64,000 bases of DNA from Pseudoalteromonas piscicida (GCF_002208135.1 NZ_CP021646.1:1595501-1659500); one strand, 5' to 3'. Shown: positions 37,221-47,482, numbered from the stretch's first letter. The notes: a model not told the origin generated them from the sequence alone. Program-made: numbers and translations.

Positions 37221-38540
37221 ATGAGTGTATTGGTAATTGACGATAATCCGGATGTAATTCAAGCCATTAAAGTCCTTTTGTTGCTCAATGATATTCCGTG
37301 TGAAGGTGTTACCTCTCCGCAACTGGGTCTAGAGAAGGTGCGTAGCAAACAGTTCGACTTAGTTATTCAAGATATGAACTTTACCCGAGACACCACCAGC
37401 GGCGCGGAAGGTAAAGCCCTGTATAAAGCGATTCGAGATTTAGAGCCAGACTTGCCTATCATCTTACTGACCGCTTGGACGAATCTTGAAATGGCGGTAG
37501 AGCTAATTAAAGATGGTGCGGCAGACTACTTAGCTAAACCTTGGAAAGATCATAAACTCGTCACTTCAGTGAAAAACTTGCTCGAAATGCGAGAACTACA
37601 AGAGCAAGTAAGTAGCGCCGCAAATCAGCGCAATGCCAGATTACAAAAGCTAAAGGCGCAATACGACCTGTGTGGTGTGGTGGTTGCCGATCCGGCCATG
37701 TTGAGCTTGCTTGAAATGGCGACTCAGGTTGCGCACTCCGATGCGCCAATTCTGATTACAGGACCAAACGGCGCTGGGAAAGAGAAAATTGCAGAAATCG
37801 TGCAAGCCAATAGCAGCTATAAAAATCAACCCTTTATTAAAGTGAATGCCGGGGCCATTCCGGCGGACCTCATTGAGGCCGAGTTATTTGGGGTTGAAAG
37901 TGGTGCTTATACAGGCGCACAAAAATCGAGGGCTGGGCGCTTTGAAGCCGCCGATGGTGGCACCTTGTTTTTAGACGAAATCGGCAACTTGTCTTTGGCA
38001 GGTCAGCAAAAATTACTTCGGGTTTTACAAAGCGGCGAGTTTGAACGCGTTGGCAGCACGGTAACAAGAAGGGTAAATGTTAGGGTGATCAGTGCCACCA
38101 ACAGTAATTTACCAGAGGCCATTCGCGCAGGCACTTTTAGAGAAGATTTGTATTATCGGATCAATATGATTGAGCTTAAATTGCCGCCACTATCTGAGAG
38201 AAAAGAAGATATTACCGTGTTAGTAGATCACTTTTTGCCTAGCAACAAGAGTTTGAGTAACGCAGCAATGAAGCAGTTAAAGCATCATACTTGGCCTGGA
38301 AACGTTAGGGAGCTTGAAAACACCATAGGTCGTGCTGTGTTGTTGAGTCCAGGTCAAGAAATCGAGTGTGCGCATTTGGCGATTCAAACACCACAACATG
38401 AAGAGCCGCTTGAATATACACAGGCAGATATCGAAGCAGCATTAGACAGCGCTGATGGCGTAGTCAGTAAAGCTGCAAGAAAGCTTGGATTAAGTCGGCA
38501 AGCACTATACCGGAGAATGGAGAAGTTTGGTTTAAAATGA
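37221..38540 (+). CDS. Sigma-54-dependent NtrC-family response regulator
   Basis: Three domains in 439 residues. The receiver (about 1-120) has acidic D7/D8, phosphoacceptor D51 in VIQDMNF and switch Lys in LAKPW. The AAA+ domain (about 150-375) has Walker A GPNGAGKE, GAYTGA as a variant of the sigma-54-contacting GAFTGA loop, and Walker B GGTLFLDEIG. The Fis-type HTH is at the end (AARKLGLSRQALYRRMEKFG). It probably activates the upstream efflux operon through the sigma-54 promoter at 32494, and itself if readthrough occurs. The histidine kinase gene overlaps it by 4 bp. Confidence 0.93.
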   Translation: MSVLVIDDNPDVIQAIKVLLLLNDIPCEGVTSPQLGLEKVRSKQFDLVIQDMNFTRDTTSGAEGKALYKAIRDLEPDLPIILLTAWTNLEMAVELIKDGAADYLAKPWKDHKLVTSVKNLLEMRELQEQVSSAANQRNARLQKLKAQYDLCGVVVADPAMLSLLEMATQVAHSDAPILITGPNGAGKEKIAEIVQANSSYKNQPFIKVNAGAIPADLIEAELFGVESGAYTGAQKSRAGRFEAADGGTLFLDEIGNLSLAGQQKLLRVLQSGEFERVGSTVTRRVNVRVISATNSNLPEAIRAGTFREDLYYRINMIELKLPPLSERKEDITVLVDHFLPSNKSLSNAAMKQLKHHTWPGNVRELENTIGRAVLLSPGQEIECAHLAIQTPQHEEPLEYTQADIEAALDSADGVVSKAARKLGLSRQALYRRMEKFGLK

Positions 38541-39874
38541 CGGTATCTCTTCAAGCAGCGGTGTCTGCATGCTTATTTGTATCACTAACGGTGTTCGCGG
38601 CTATTTTATGGCTGGCTGCTTCGTTTGCAATACCACTTACTCTGGCAATTCCGGTGGGACTGCTTGTTGCGACGTTAGTAGGCATTGTCGGTATCAGTTA
38701 CTTTTTCTCTCGCCAACAGCGGATCATCGATTGCTTAACGGACGGGATCCGCAGTTTTAAAGATCAAGACTTCTCAGTTCAAATCACGCATTTTGAAAGT
38801 ATAGAAATGTCGGATTTAATTCTGGAATATAATCGTTTATCGACAACACTAAAAAAGCAGCGCCACGCCACCAGCCAAAGGGAGTTATTACTCGATACCA
38901 TTTTGCAGGTGTCGCCAGTGTCGATTATATTACTCAATCAGTTTGATCAGGTTGTATATGCCAATGATAAAGCCGGAAAATTACTTGATAACAAAAAATC
39001 TTTAAGTGGCCTTGTGCTTCATCATGCCATTACGAATGCAGATCCTAAACTGCAAACTATTTTGCTACAAAAAGAATCTGGGTTTGTGACCTTTCAAGCT
39101 AACGATGAAAAGCAGAGCTATTACTTTTCGAGGCAGAGCATAACGCTCAACCACCAGCCGCATGTGTTGCTTATGTGTCAAAACCTATCTAGCGAAATGA
39201 GCCGCCAAGAGGTGGGGCTTTGGAAAAATGCCATCCGTCTTATCAGTCATGAACTCAATAATTCATTAGCGCCCATCTCTTCGCTGACTAACTCCGCAAA
39301 TACAATTGTTGAGCGTAGTGCCAAAGAACAAAATCATGCCCTCATTCAACTGCTGCCCGAAATGCTTTCGACCATTAATCGTCGCACCGAGAACTTAAGT
39401 GAGTTTGTCGCCAAATATAGTGAGTTTGCGAGGTTGCCAGCGCCTAATATTACAGAGCAACCCTTGCAGCCCTTACTGGATACCGTTAGTAAGCTATACG
39501 CATTTACCTTGCTGGCCCCACTTCCTGTTGAGCGTGCGTTTTTTGATTCGGTACAGGTAGAGCAGGTGATGATAAACTTAATAAAGAATGCACACGAATC
39601 AGGCTCAGAGGTGGGCGAAATAGGTGTGAAGCTGCTGGTTGATTATCAACGTCTGATAGTCGTGGTTGTTGATAGAGGTGTAGGAATGGAAGAAGAAAAG
39701 CTAGCAAACGCAGTACTGCCATTCTTTTCTACTAAACCTAGTGGCACAGGGGTAGGATTGAGTATTTGTAATGAAGTCGCCATTGCTCATGGTGGACAAC
39801 TTAAGCTATTTAATCGCGAAAAAGGCGGGTTAATGGTGCAGTTTGATTTACCACTCGTCGCACCTAAAGCATAG
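38537..39874 (+). CDS. Membrane sensor histidine kinase
   Basis: Cognate kinase of the NtrC-type regulator. The 445 residues start with two transmembrane helices (about 8-30 and 35-57), with almost no periplasmic loop. A HAMP-like/linker region, a PAS-like domain (about 110-220) and the catalytic core follow. The H-box is in LISHELNNSLAPISSLTNSA (His about 238). The ATP-binding lid is in VVDRGVGMEEEKL and FFSTKPSGTGVGLSICNEVA. It overlaps the regulator gene by ATGA. The short periplasmic part suggests it senses a membrane or cytoplasmic signal. Confidence 0.9.
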   Translation: MTVSLQAAVSACLFVSLTVFAAILWLAASFAIPLTLAIPVGLLVATLVGIVGISYFFSRQQRIIDCLTDGIRSFKDQDFSVQITHFESIEMSDLILEYNRLSTTLKKQRHATSQRELLLDTILQVSPVSIILLNQFDQVVYANDKAGKLLDNKKSLSGLVLHHAITNADPKLQTILLQKESGFVTFQANDEKQSYYFSRQSITLNHQPHVLLMCQNLSSEMSRQEVGLWKNAIRLISHELNNSLAPISSLTNSANTIVERSAKEQNHALIQLLPEMLSTINRRTENLSEFVAKYSEFARLPAPNITEQPLQPLLDTVSKLYAFTLLAPLPVERAFFDSVQVEQVMINLIKNAHESGSEVGEIGVKLLVDYQRLIVVVVDRGVGMEEEKLANAVLPFFSTKPSGTGVGLSICNEVAIAHGGQLKLFNREKGGLMVQFDLPLVAPKA

Positions 39875-39900
39875 CGTTGTTATTACACTAACCCATATCG

Positions 39901-40139
39901 GGTGGGAACGGGTTCACCCAGCGATCTTTGGGTTTTAATACCGTATCTCAGGCCGCGGGAATTTTTGTGCCCAGATAAAGCACGACCTACAAACAAGGAG
40001 CTTCACAGGTTTATTCTGTTAACTTCACTTTTTGCTAAACGCATGTAGGGTGGGAGCGGGTTCACCCGCGATCTTTGGGTTTTAATACCATATCTTAGGC
40101 GACGAAGATCATTTTGTTGTGATAAGTCACGACCCACAA
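39901..40139. repeat. Two further copies of the REP/BIME-like repeat
   Basis: Two direct units begin at 39901 and 40049 (period 148 bp). Both start GGTGGGA(A/G)CGGGTTCACCC and run through CGATCTTTGGGTTTTAATACC to an end with a CACGACC(T/C)AC block, the inverted hairpin arm. They match the outer parts of the four units at 31817-32405, though their central part differs. Together the two arrays flank the sigma-54 efflux module. The 343-bp gap contains no gene. Confidence 0.8.
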
Positions 40140-40217
40140 ATAATGCCTGTTGAGCGCATATCTATCGACAGGTAACGGAAGAGCAGCGATACTCAAGCAA
40201 GTTGACAATTGAGGGAA

Positions 40218-40664
40218 ATGAACTTGAACGCGCAAACTCAAACGACCAACCACTTTTTACTCTTCGCGGGTGTGTGTACAGCCATTGCGGCAGTGGCGCA
40301 CATTGGCTGCATTATCTTTGGCGCGCCTTGGTATCGCTTTTTTGGTGCTGGCGAGGAAATGGCTACTATGGCCGAGCAAGGGCTTATTTATCCTCATCTT
40401 ATCACTGCCGTTATCGCTACGATTTTACTGCTCTGGTCATGCTATGCGTTTTCAGGGGCGAAATGGACTCGACAATTACCTTTGATGAAAATTGCCCTGT
40501 GTGTAATAAGTGCAATCTTTTTAATAAGAGGAATTGGGTTTGTTTTTATCATGCCAACCATCCCAGATAACAGCATGACGTTTTGGCTGGTGAGTTCCTC
40601 AATTTGCTTGGTAATAGGCGGGGCTTATGCGCTTGGAACCAAAAAAGCATGGTCACAAATTTAG
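40218..40664 (+). CDS. Small four-helix membrane protein of unknown function
   Basis: A 148-residue integral membrane protein with four hydrophobic segments (about 14-34, 57-75, 84-105, 115-135). I place the start at the ATG at 40218; the in-frame TTG at 40209 is part of the GAGGGA ribosome-binding stretch, and a TTG at 40224 is a third option. It has a conserved-looking AHIGCIIFGAPWYRFFGAGE segment after helix 1. I do not recognise a named family. It is alone, convergent with catalase. Confidence 0.72.
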   Translation: MNLNAQTQTTNHFLLFAGVCTAIAAVAHIGCIIFGAPWYRFFGAGEEMATMAEQGLIYPHLITAVIATILLLWSCYAFSGAKWTRQLPLMKIALCVISAIFLIRGIGFVFIMPTIPDNSMTFWLVSSSICLVIGGAYALGTKKAWSQI

Positions 40665-40674
40665 CAGTGTTAAA

Positions 40675-40697
40675 AGCTAGCACTTCAGGCGCTAGCT
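40675..40697. terminator. Bidirectional hairpin between membrane protein and catalase
   Basis: 7-bp stem (AGCTAGC / GCTAGCT) with a 9-nt loop in the 63-bp gap between convergent genes, with A-rich left and T-rich right flanks. Confidence 0.6.
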
Positions 40698-40727
40698 CTT
40701 TATTCGGTTCAAGGTTAACTACCTGAA

Positions 40728-42170
40728 CTATTTACTCAGTGCAGTTCTAACACCAGCTTCGAGTTCTTCGTGAACAGATTTAAATAACCCGAGTTGACGT
40801 TCAATAATATGCTCAGGGACACCCGCCATGGCGCGCGCGATGTTGCCGTACAAACGCTGCTTTTGAGCATCATCAAAAAGGCAATATAAAGCACGAGGCT
40901 GTGAAAAGTCATCATTGTCTTTGCGATGGTCGTACCTATCTGCCATTCCTTCAAGCTCAAGAGCGGGGCGCTTGTACTCGGGATTCTCTTTTGGGCCACC
41001 CATTGAATTTGGCTCGTAGTAAGCATCTTCGTTGCCACCGGGTTCATTGTTAAAGAACCGCATCGCACCGTCTTTGTGGTAATGATGGACAGGGCATTTT
41101 GGGCGATTAACGGGTAATGCCTCATAGTGCGTGCCGAGTCGGTAGCGGTGAGCATCGGCATAGGAGAAAATGCGTGCTTGCAACATTTTATCCGGAGAAA
41201 ACCCAATTCCCGATACCACGTTAGACGGACTGAATGCGGCTTGTTCTATTTCAGCAAAATAATTGTCTGGTACGCGATTTAATTCTAGTGTGCCGACATC
41301 GATAAGGGGAAAGTCATCATGCGGCCAGACCTTGGTTAAATCAAACGGATTGTGTTGGAACTGTTTTGCTTGTGCTTCAGTCATCACCTGAATTTTCATA
41401 TCCCATTTCGGATAATTTCCGCGTTCTATGGCCTCAAGTAAGTCTTCTTGAAAACTTTCTCTGCTTTCGCCAATCACTGTTTTAGACTCTTCATCGGTAT
41501 GATGCTGGTGGCCTTGTTGGGTTTTCATATGAAACTTCACCCAAACTCTTTGGTCCTCTTCGTTGATCAAACTAAAGGTATGAGAGCCATAACCGTTCAT
41601 GTGTCTCACATCCGTTGGCAAGCCACGGTCAGACATTAAAATTAATACTTGATGCAGGCTTTCTGGCGACAATGACCAAAAATCCCATTGCGCGGTGTTG
41701 GAGCGCAGATTGGTTTTAGGGTGGCGCTTTTGGGTGTGAATAAAATCTGGGAATTTATACGGATCACGAACAAAAAATACGGGGGTATTATTGCCAACCA
41801 AATCCCAGTTTCCTTCTTCAGTGTAGAACTTTATCGAAAAACCTCTTACATCACGCTCTGCATCCGCAGCCCCTTTTTCACCCGCTACCGTTGAGAAGCG
41901 CATCAAAATGTCGGTTTGCTTGCCGACCTCAGCAAATAGCTTTGCCTTGGTATATCGGCTTATATCGTTTGTTACCGTAAATGACCCAAACGCACCCCAT
42001 CCTTTGGCATGCACGGTACGCTCTGGTATACGTTCTCTATTTTGATGCGCCAGTTTTTCGATTAACTGGTAATCCTCAACCAATAGTGGGCTTCTAGGAC
42101 CTGCTGTTAGACTATTTTGATTATCGGCGATTGGATTACCTGCAGTGGTGGTTAATGGACACTTCGTCAT
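40728..42170 (-). CDS. katA: Monofunctional haem catalase (KatA-type small subunit)
   Basis: Splits hydrogen peroxide to water and oxygen. The 480 residues are the small-subunit clade. Distal catalytic H54 is in [12 protein letters not shown] and N127 is in [15 protein letters not shown]. The proximal haem-ligand Tyr is in [14 protein letters not shown] (about 337). There is no signal peptide, so it is cytoplasmic. It sits alone with an upstream gap of 190 bp. Probably OxyR-controlled, as usual for the family, but I see no clear OxyR site by eye. Confidence 0.95.
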   Translation of the reverse strand: MTKCPLTTTAGNPIADNQNSLTAGPRSPLLVEDYQLIEKLAHQNRERIPERTVHAKGWGAFGSFTVTNDISRYTKAKLFAEVGKQTDILMRFSTVAGEKGAADAERDVRGFSIKFYTEEGNWDLVGNNTPVFFVRDPYKFPDFIHTQKRHPKTNLRSNTAQWDFWSLSPESLHQVLILMSDRGLPTDVRHMNGYGSHTFSLINEEDQRVWVKFHMKTQQGHQHHTDEESKTVIGESRESFQEDLLEAIERGNYPKWDMKIQVMTEAQAKQFQHNPFDLTKVWPHDDFPLIDVGTLELNRVPDNYFAEIEQAAFSPSNVVSGIGFSPDKMLQARIFSYADAHRYRLGTHYEALPVNRPKCPVHHYHKDGAMRFFNNEPGGNEDAYYEPNSMGGPKENPEYKRPALELEGMADRYDHRKDNDDFSQPRALYCLFDDAQKQRLYGNIARAMAGVPEHIIERQLGLFKSVHEELEAGVRTALSK

Positions 42171-42321
42171 TGCTCATTTCCTTCATTAAAATTTAGGAAC
42201 TAACAGCAATAAATAAACCACAATAAAATTTCAATTAAAACAATTGGTTGAGTAGTGGCTTAGCGGTGGGTGTGATTTTTACAGAGCAAAGTTTTCAAAA
42301 GCGTTGTAAGAGCTACGTAAG

Positions 42322-42346
42322 TGGTGAGCTAGGATTTTGCTCACCA
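42322..42346 (-). terminator. Hairpin downstream of the acyl-CoA ligase
   Basis: 8-bp stem (TGGTGAGC / GCTCACCA) with a 9-nt loop, 15 bp past the ligase stop on the minus strand. No T-run, so only a possible terminator. Confidence 0.45.
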
Positions 42347-42360
42347 TTTACTCACCTTAG

Positions 42361-44077
42361 TTACTGAGACTCGACAAATGCATCAAGCTCACTTTCCATT
42401 TGCTCTCGCATTTTGAACTTTTGCAGTTTGCCTGTGACCGTCATCGGATAATTTTCAACGAGCTTGATGTGTTTTGGCACTTTGAAGTAGGCGAGCTTAT
42501 CTTTTAAAAATACACGAATATCATCTTCCGAAATATAGTGTCCGGGTTTAAGTTGAACCCAAACACATACTTCCTCACCATATTTTTCGTCCTTGATCCC
42601 AAAGACGGCGGCATCTTGAATATCGTTATGATGATAAAGCACTTCCTCAATTTCTCGGGGTAAATATTCTCACCACCGCGAATGATCATATCTTTTATAC
42701 GGCCGACAATGCTGACGAACCCTTCGTCGTCCATCACGCCTAAATCGCCAGAATGTAGCCAGCCATCGTCATCAATGGTTGCTGCTGTTTTTTCTGGGTC
42801 TTGCCAATAGCCTTTCATGACGCAATACCCACGAGCACATACTTCACCTGGTGTACCGATAGGTGCGATATGTCCAAGCTCGTCAATAATTTTGACCTCG
42901 GTATGTGGCATAGCGCGACCAACAGTCTGCACGCGTTTCTCTACAGGCGAATTGATTTCGGTAATATTGTTGATTGGGCTGCACTCGGTTTGCCCGTAAC
43001 CAATGAGTACATCGGTCATATGCATTTGTGTTTGTACTTGGCGCATGACTTTTTCGGGGCAGGTGGAACCTGCCATCACGCCTGTGCGCAATGAAGATAA
43101 ATCAAACTGCGTAAAGTCTGAGTGTTCTAATTGCGCAATAAACATAGTTGGCACGCCATGAAGCCCTGTACATTTTTCTTGTTCGACAACTTGTAAAGTA
43201 ACAAGCGGATCAAAGCTATCGTTAGGGAACACAGCGCACGCCCTTTACTGATACAAACGAGATTACCGAGCACCATGCCAAAACAATGATAAAGCGGCAC
43301 GGGAATACAAAGCTTGTCTCGCTCTGTGAGCTTCATTGCGTTGGCGACCAGTAATCCGTTATTTAGGATATTGCTGTGGGTGAGGGTGGCGCCTTTAGGG
43401 TTGCCTGTGGTCCCAGAAGTAAATTGAATATTGATAGCATCACTGGCACTGAGATTGGCCGCAATCGCATTTGCCTCAAGATAGTGTGCCTCATTTGCTT
43501 TAGACAACAAGGCGCTAAAATTCATCAGGCCTGGCTCAACATCGTCGTCAATCAGCACAATCTGCTTGAGCGAGGGAAGGCGCTGTGAGGACAATTCGCC
43601 AAACATGCAGCCATAAGATTCTGGTGCCAGCTCTCTTATCATGTCAACGTAATGGCTATGTTTAAAAGATTTCGCCATGACTAACATTTTACATTCAACG
43701 TTGTTTAGCACGTATTCAAGCTCGCTTGGGCGATAGGCGGGGTTAATGCACACCATGATTGCGCCAATTTTAGCGGTTGCAAATTGCACTAGACTCCATT
43801 CAAGATTGTTTGGAGACCAAATCCCAACTCTATCCCCTGGTTGTATGCCCACAGCTAAAAGGCTTGCGGCAAGTTGATTTATTTTTGCGAGATACTCACG
43901 ATAATTTAAGCGAACTGACTGATGAGAGACAACAATGGCTTCTCTTTCCGGATAATTGTCGACAATATCTTCTAGATATTGCCCTATGGTGAGTTGAGTT
44001 AGGGGTTCTCCTTGTGGGCCCTTGAAGTAACTTTTTGTCAGTGCATTTGCATTTAATACTTGGCTCTCTGTTGTCAT
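42361..44077 (-). pseudogene. Fatty acyl-CoA synthetase-type AMP-binding protein, two frameshifts
   Basis: AMP-forming acyl-CoA ligase of about 570 residues when repaired, split into three frames. The start MTTESQVLN at 44077 has AAGGA upstream. Piece 1 holds INIQFTSGTTGNPKGATLTH (ATP loop). Piece 2 holds GYGQTECSPINN, DDDGWLHSGDLGVMDDEG and GRIKDMIIRGGENIYP. Piece 3 has the C-terminal catalytic region with MTVTGKLQKFKMRE (Lys). The first break is at a GGG run near 43241 (one more G gives KGACAVFPNDSFD). The second is at a C4 run near 42657 (one more C gives NIYPREIEEVLYHH). Both repairs are exact family matches. The substrate is probably a medium or long acyl chain. Confidence 0.85.
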
Positions 44078-44252
44078 ATCTTGTCCTTGCTGTTGATCTC
44101 TAGTTGTTATCATTATGCTTTACCAGTGATAACCTAATTGTCGACAAAATCAAGTGTAATTGGACGAAAAGCATGAAATTAAGACTAATGGATAGTGATA
44201 AAGTGTGTGATGGCGAAGTAGTGGAAAGGCGGAGAGCAGCTTTAATTGATAT

Positions 44253-44281
44253 AAAAAAACGCCTGAAAGTTCAGGCGTTTT
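44253..44281 (-). terminator. Intrinsic terminator of the RND efflux operon
   Basis: 11-bp stem (AAAACGCCTGA / TCAGGCGTTTT) with an AAGT loop and an A-run that reads as Ts on the minus strand, 24 bp past the pump gene. Confidence 0.92.
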
Positions 44282-44304
44282 ACAGTTTAACTTAAGGGAC
44301 GTTA

Positions 44305-47300
44305 TTAAGCTAACCCTTCATCTGTATCGACATGCTCATCTTTATGATGCCTAGCGATTTCATCTGAAAGTTCTTGCTTAGAACGCTTCTCTGACATACG
44401 TCTTGCCATTAACCAATAGAAGAACAGCGGCAAGAAGAATACTGCGAGGAAGGTAGCCGAGAGCATACCACCCATAACACCAGTACCTACACTGTGCCTT
44501 GCTCCTGCACCAGCTCCAGAACTCATAACCAGTGGAACTACGCCAAGTATGAAAGCAAGTGAAGTCATGATAATAGGTCTAAAACGCAGTCTTGCCGCTT
44601 CAAGGGCTGCGGTTGCTGGACTCCAACCTTCTTGATACTTCATTAGCGCATATTCGACAATAAGAATGGCGTTCTTACTGGCAAGGCCGAGTAGAGTAAC
44701 CAAACCGATTTGGAAGTACACATCGTTGGTTAGTCCCGCAATCCAGATTGAGACCAGTGCACCGAAAGTACCAAACGGCAGTGCCAACATAACCGAGAAT
44801 GGCAATGACCAGCGCTCGTACAGTGCTGCGAGGATCAAAAATACCATGATCACGGCCATACCAAGTGCAATACCAGTTGTGCCAGAGTTTTGCTTTTCTT
44901 GAAACGCGGAACCTGTCCACTCGTAAGTCATATCTGGTGGTAGCACTTTGTTGGCGATACGCTCAAACTCCGCGATAGCTTGGCCGGAGCTGTAGCCAGG
45001 TGCTGCTTCGCCCATTAGCTTAACTGCAGATAAGTTATTGTAACGATTCATGGTTTCTGGGCCCCGACTATACTCAACATCCGTAAATGCAGAAATTGGT
45101 ACCATTTCGCCACGATTGTTTTTCACATAAATGCGTCCCACATCTTCCGGCGTCATTCTAAACTCGGCTTCTGCAGACATAATCACTTGCCATGCCCGAC
45201 CAAACTTATTGAAGTCATTGACGTAGTAATTACCTAAATTAGCCGCAAGTGCATTAAACGCAGAGTTGATATTGACCCCCATGGCACGCGCTTGCTCTCG
45301 ATCCATATGCACCTTTAGCTGTGGAGCATCAGGACGCCACAGCGTTTGAATACCGGTAAGAATAGGGCTCTTCTGCGCTTCGGCCATGATCATCTGCATG
45401 CCTTGCTTTAATTTAGCAGGATCGGAGCCGCCTTTATTTTGCAAGAAGACTTCAAACCCGCCTGTCGTGCCCAAGCCGAAAATTGGCGGTGGGTTAAACG
45501 CCAGCACAAGCGCTTCGTTGATATGCGCGGTTTTCATAAACAGCTCACCAACCAGTTCTTTCGCTGACACATCACGTTGATCCCAATGTGTTTGCGTCAC
45601 GAACATAGTGGCCGCGCTATTTTTGAAGCCACCACCGATGAAGTCCATCCCCGTAAACGACACGACGTTTTCGTTTGCTGGATTTGATTTCGCAGCGGCA
45701 ATCACTTCATCTGCCACTTTAGCGGTGCGCTCTAATGACGACCCATCTGGTAAGAACACTGCAATCATGTAGTAACCTTGGTCTTCGTCTGGTACTAAAG
45801 AGCTTGGCGTTTTTTGCCACAGGAATACCGTCGCACCAATCATCGCTACCATCAGTGTTAGGCCTACAAGACCACGGCGAACCATAAAGCTAACCGCACC
45901 AACATAGCGTCCAGTTACACGATGGAACCAGTCATTGAACCACAAGAAAAACTTGGCATCTTGTTTGTGCTCGTGCTTAAGCAGCAATACACACAGTGCA
46001 GGCGTCATCGTCAGTGCAACCACACCGGATAAACTTACAGAGATGGAGATAGTGATCGCAAATTGGCGGAATAGCTCGCCTGTTAACCCACCTAGGAAAG
46101 CGATAGGTACAAACACCGAACACAATACCAATACAATCGCGACAACGGGGCCGCTGACTTCTTGCATCGCTTTAACCGCCGCTTCTCTAGCCTGCAAGCC
46201 TTGCTCATGCATAATACGTTCGACGTTCTCAAGTACCACGATGGCGTCATCTACCACGATACCAATCGATAATACCATGCCAAACAGTGTCAGCGTGTTA
46301 ATTGAATAACCGAGCATATACAGACCTGCAAATGTACCGAGTAAAGAGACGGGTACAGCAAGCGTTGGAATGAGCGTTGCACGCCAGTTTTGCAAGAATA
46401 GGTAAACTACTAAGAATACCAAGATCATTGCTTCACCAAGCGTTTTTAACACCTCTCGAATTGATACTTCTACAAAGCGCGTGGTGTCGTAGGAATTAAC
46501 GTGAGCAAGACCAGTAGGGAACTGAGGTTTGATCTGTTCAATTTCAGCTTCTACAGCTTTGGCTACATCTAGCGCATTCGCGCCCGGTTGCAGGAAGACA
46601 CCGAGTAATACGGCTTCCTTACCGTTAATGGTACCTTGGAAGTTATAGTCTTTAGAGCCAAGTTCTACGCGAGCAACATCCTTAAGGCGCAGTGTTGAGC
46701 CATCTGGGTTTGCACGAACAATAATATTTTCGAACTCTTCAGCCGTCGATAAACGTCCTTTTGCGGTGACACTATAAACTAGCGATTGCGCGTCTTGAGA
46801 AGTCGGTGTCGCACCAATACTACCCGCTGCATACTGAGAGTTTTGCTCTCTGATCGCACCTGCTATATCGTCTGCTGTGACTTGTAGTTGACTCATAATA
46901 TCAGGACGCAACCAAATACGCATGGCGTAGTCTTTAGCACCGAAGATTTGCACGTTAGTCGTGCCAGGAATACGCTTGACGCGATCGAGAATATTCATGG
47001 TGACATAGTTAGATGTCCAGAGGCTATCTCGTGTCCCATCTGGCGAATAGAACGCGTGGACTTGCAAGAAGTTAGAAGATGTTTTTTGAACCACCACGCC
47101 TTGGCGTCTAGTTTCTTCAGGGAGACGCGCTTCTACTTGCTTCACCCGGTTGTTTACATCTACAGCAGCCTGATCAACATCCGTTCCAATCTCAAAAGTA
47201 ACCGCGATAGTTGTTACGCCCGAGTTAGTACTGGTTGATGTCATATACATCATGCCTTCAACACCGGTAATCGCGTTCTCGATAGGGGTTGCAACGGTTT

Positions 47301-47478
47301 GTTCCAATACATCCGCAGATGCACCAGGATATACCGCACGTACCTCAACTTGAGGTGGCGCAATTTCGGGATACTGTGCGACAGGTAAACTGCGCATTGC
47401 CGCAAGGCCCGCGAGCACAATCACGATAGAGATAACAAAGGCGAAAATAGGCCTGTTTATAAAATATTTGGAGAACAT
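44305..47478 (-). CDS. RND multidrug efflux pump inner-membrane transporter (AcrB/MexB type, HAE1)
   Basis: Proton-driven trimeric exporter of hydrophobic or amphiphilic compounds. The 1057 residues fit the family. The N-terminus MFSKYFINRPIFAFVISIVI, FLQNWRATLIPTLAVPVSLLG and the TM4 motif GIVVDDAIVVLENVERIM with the paired Asp of the proton relay (about 408) are visible. Two large periplasmic porter domains and twelve helices are present, with a charged C-terminus. Co-transcribed with the adaptor (4 bp gap). No outer-membrane factor is encoded nearby, so it likely borrows a TolC homologue. Confidence 0.96.
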   Translation of the reverse strand: MFSKYFINRPIFAFVISIVIVLAGLAAMRSLPVAQYPEIAPPQVEVRAVYPGASADVLEQTVATPIENAITGVEGMMYMTSTSTNSGVTTIAVTFEIGTDVDQAAVDVNNRVKQVEARLPEETRRQGVVVQKTSSNFLQVHAFYSPDGTRDSLWTSNYVTMNILDRVKRIPGTTNVQIFGAKDYAMRIWLRPDIMSQLQVTADDIAGAIREQNSQYAAGSIGATPTSQDAQSLVYSVTAKGRLSTAEEFENIIVRANPDGSTLRLKDVARVELGSKDYNFQGTINGKEAVLLGVFLQPGANALDVAKAVEAEIEQIKPQFPTGLAHVNSYDTTRFVEVSIREVLKTLGEAMILVFLVVYLFLQNWRATLIPTLAVPVSLLGTFAGLYMLGYSINTLTLFGMVLSIGIVVDDAIVVLENVERIMHEQGLQAREAAVKAMQEVSGPVVAIVLVLCSVFVPIAFLGGLTGELFRQFAITISISVSLSGVVALTMTPALCVLLLKHEHKQDAKFFLWFNDWFHRVTGRYVGAVSFMVRRGLVGLTLMVAMIGATVFLWQKTPSSLVPDEDQGYYMIAVFLPDGSSLERTAKVADEVIAAAKSNPANENVVSFTGMDFIGGGFKNSAATMFVTQTHWDQRDVSAKELVGELFMKTAHINEALVLAFNPPPIFGLGTTGGFEVFLQNKGGSDPAKLKQGMQMIMAEAQKSPILTGIQTLWRPDAPQLKVHMDREQARAMGVNINSAFNALAANLGNYYVNDFNKFGRAWQVIMSAEAEFRMTPEDVGRIYVKNNRGEMVPISAFTDVEYSRGPETMNRYNNLSAVKLMGEAAPGYSSGQAIAEFERIANKVLPPDMTYEWTGSAFQEKQNSGTTGIALGMAVIMVFLILAALYERWSLPFSVMLALPFGTFGALVSIWIAGLTNDVYFQIGLVTLLGLASKNAILIVEYALMKYQEGWSPATAALEAARLRFRPIIMTSLAFILGVVPLVMSSGAGAGARHSVGTGVMGGMLSATFLAVFFLPLFFYWLMARRMSEKRSKQELSDEIARHHKDEHVDTDEGLA

Positions 47479-47482
47479 CAGA

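Noticed and set aside
40736..41206. 156-residue same-strand ORF inside catalase in another frame
   Set aside because: Lies fully within the conserved catalase frame and has no ribosome-binding site or domain.
44104..44295. 63-residue plus-strand ORF in the gap before the RND terminator
   Set aside because: No ribosome-binding site, no family resemblance, and it runs into the terminator stem of the opposite operon.
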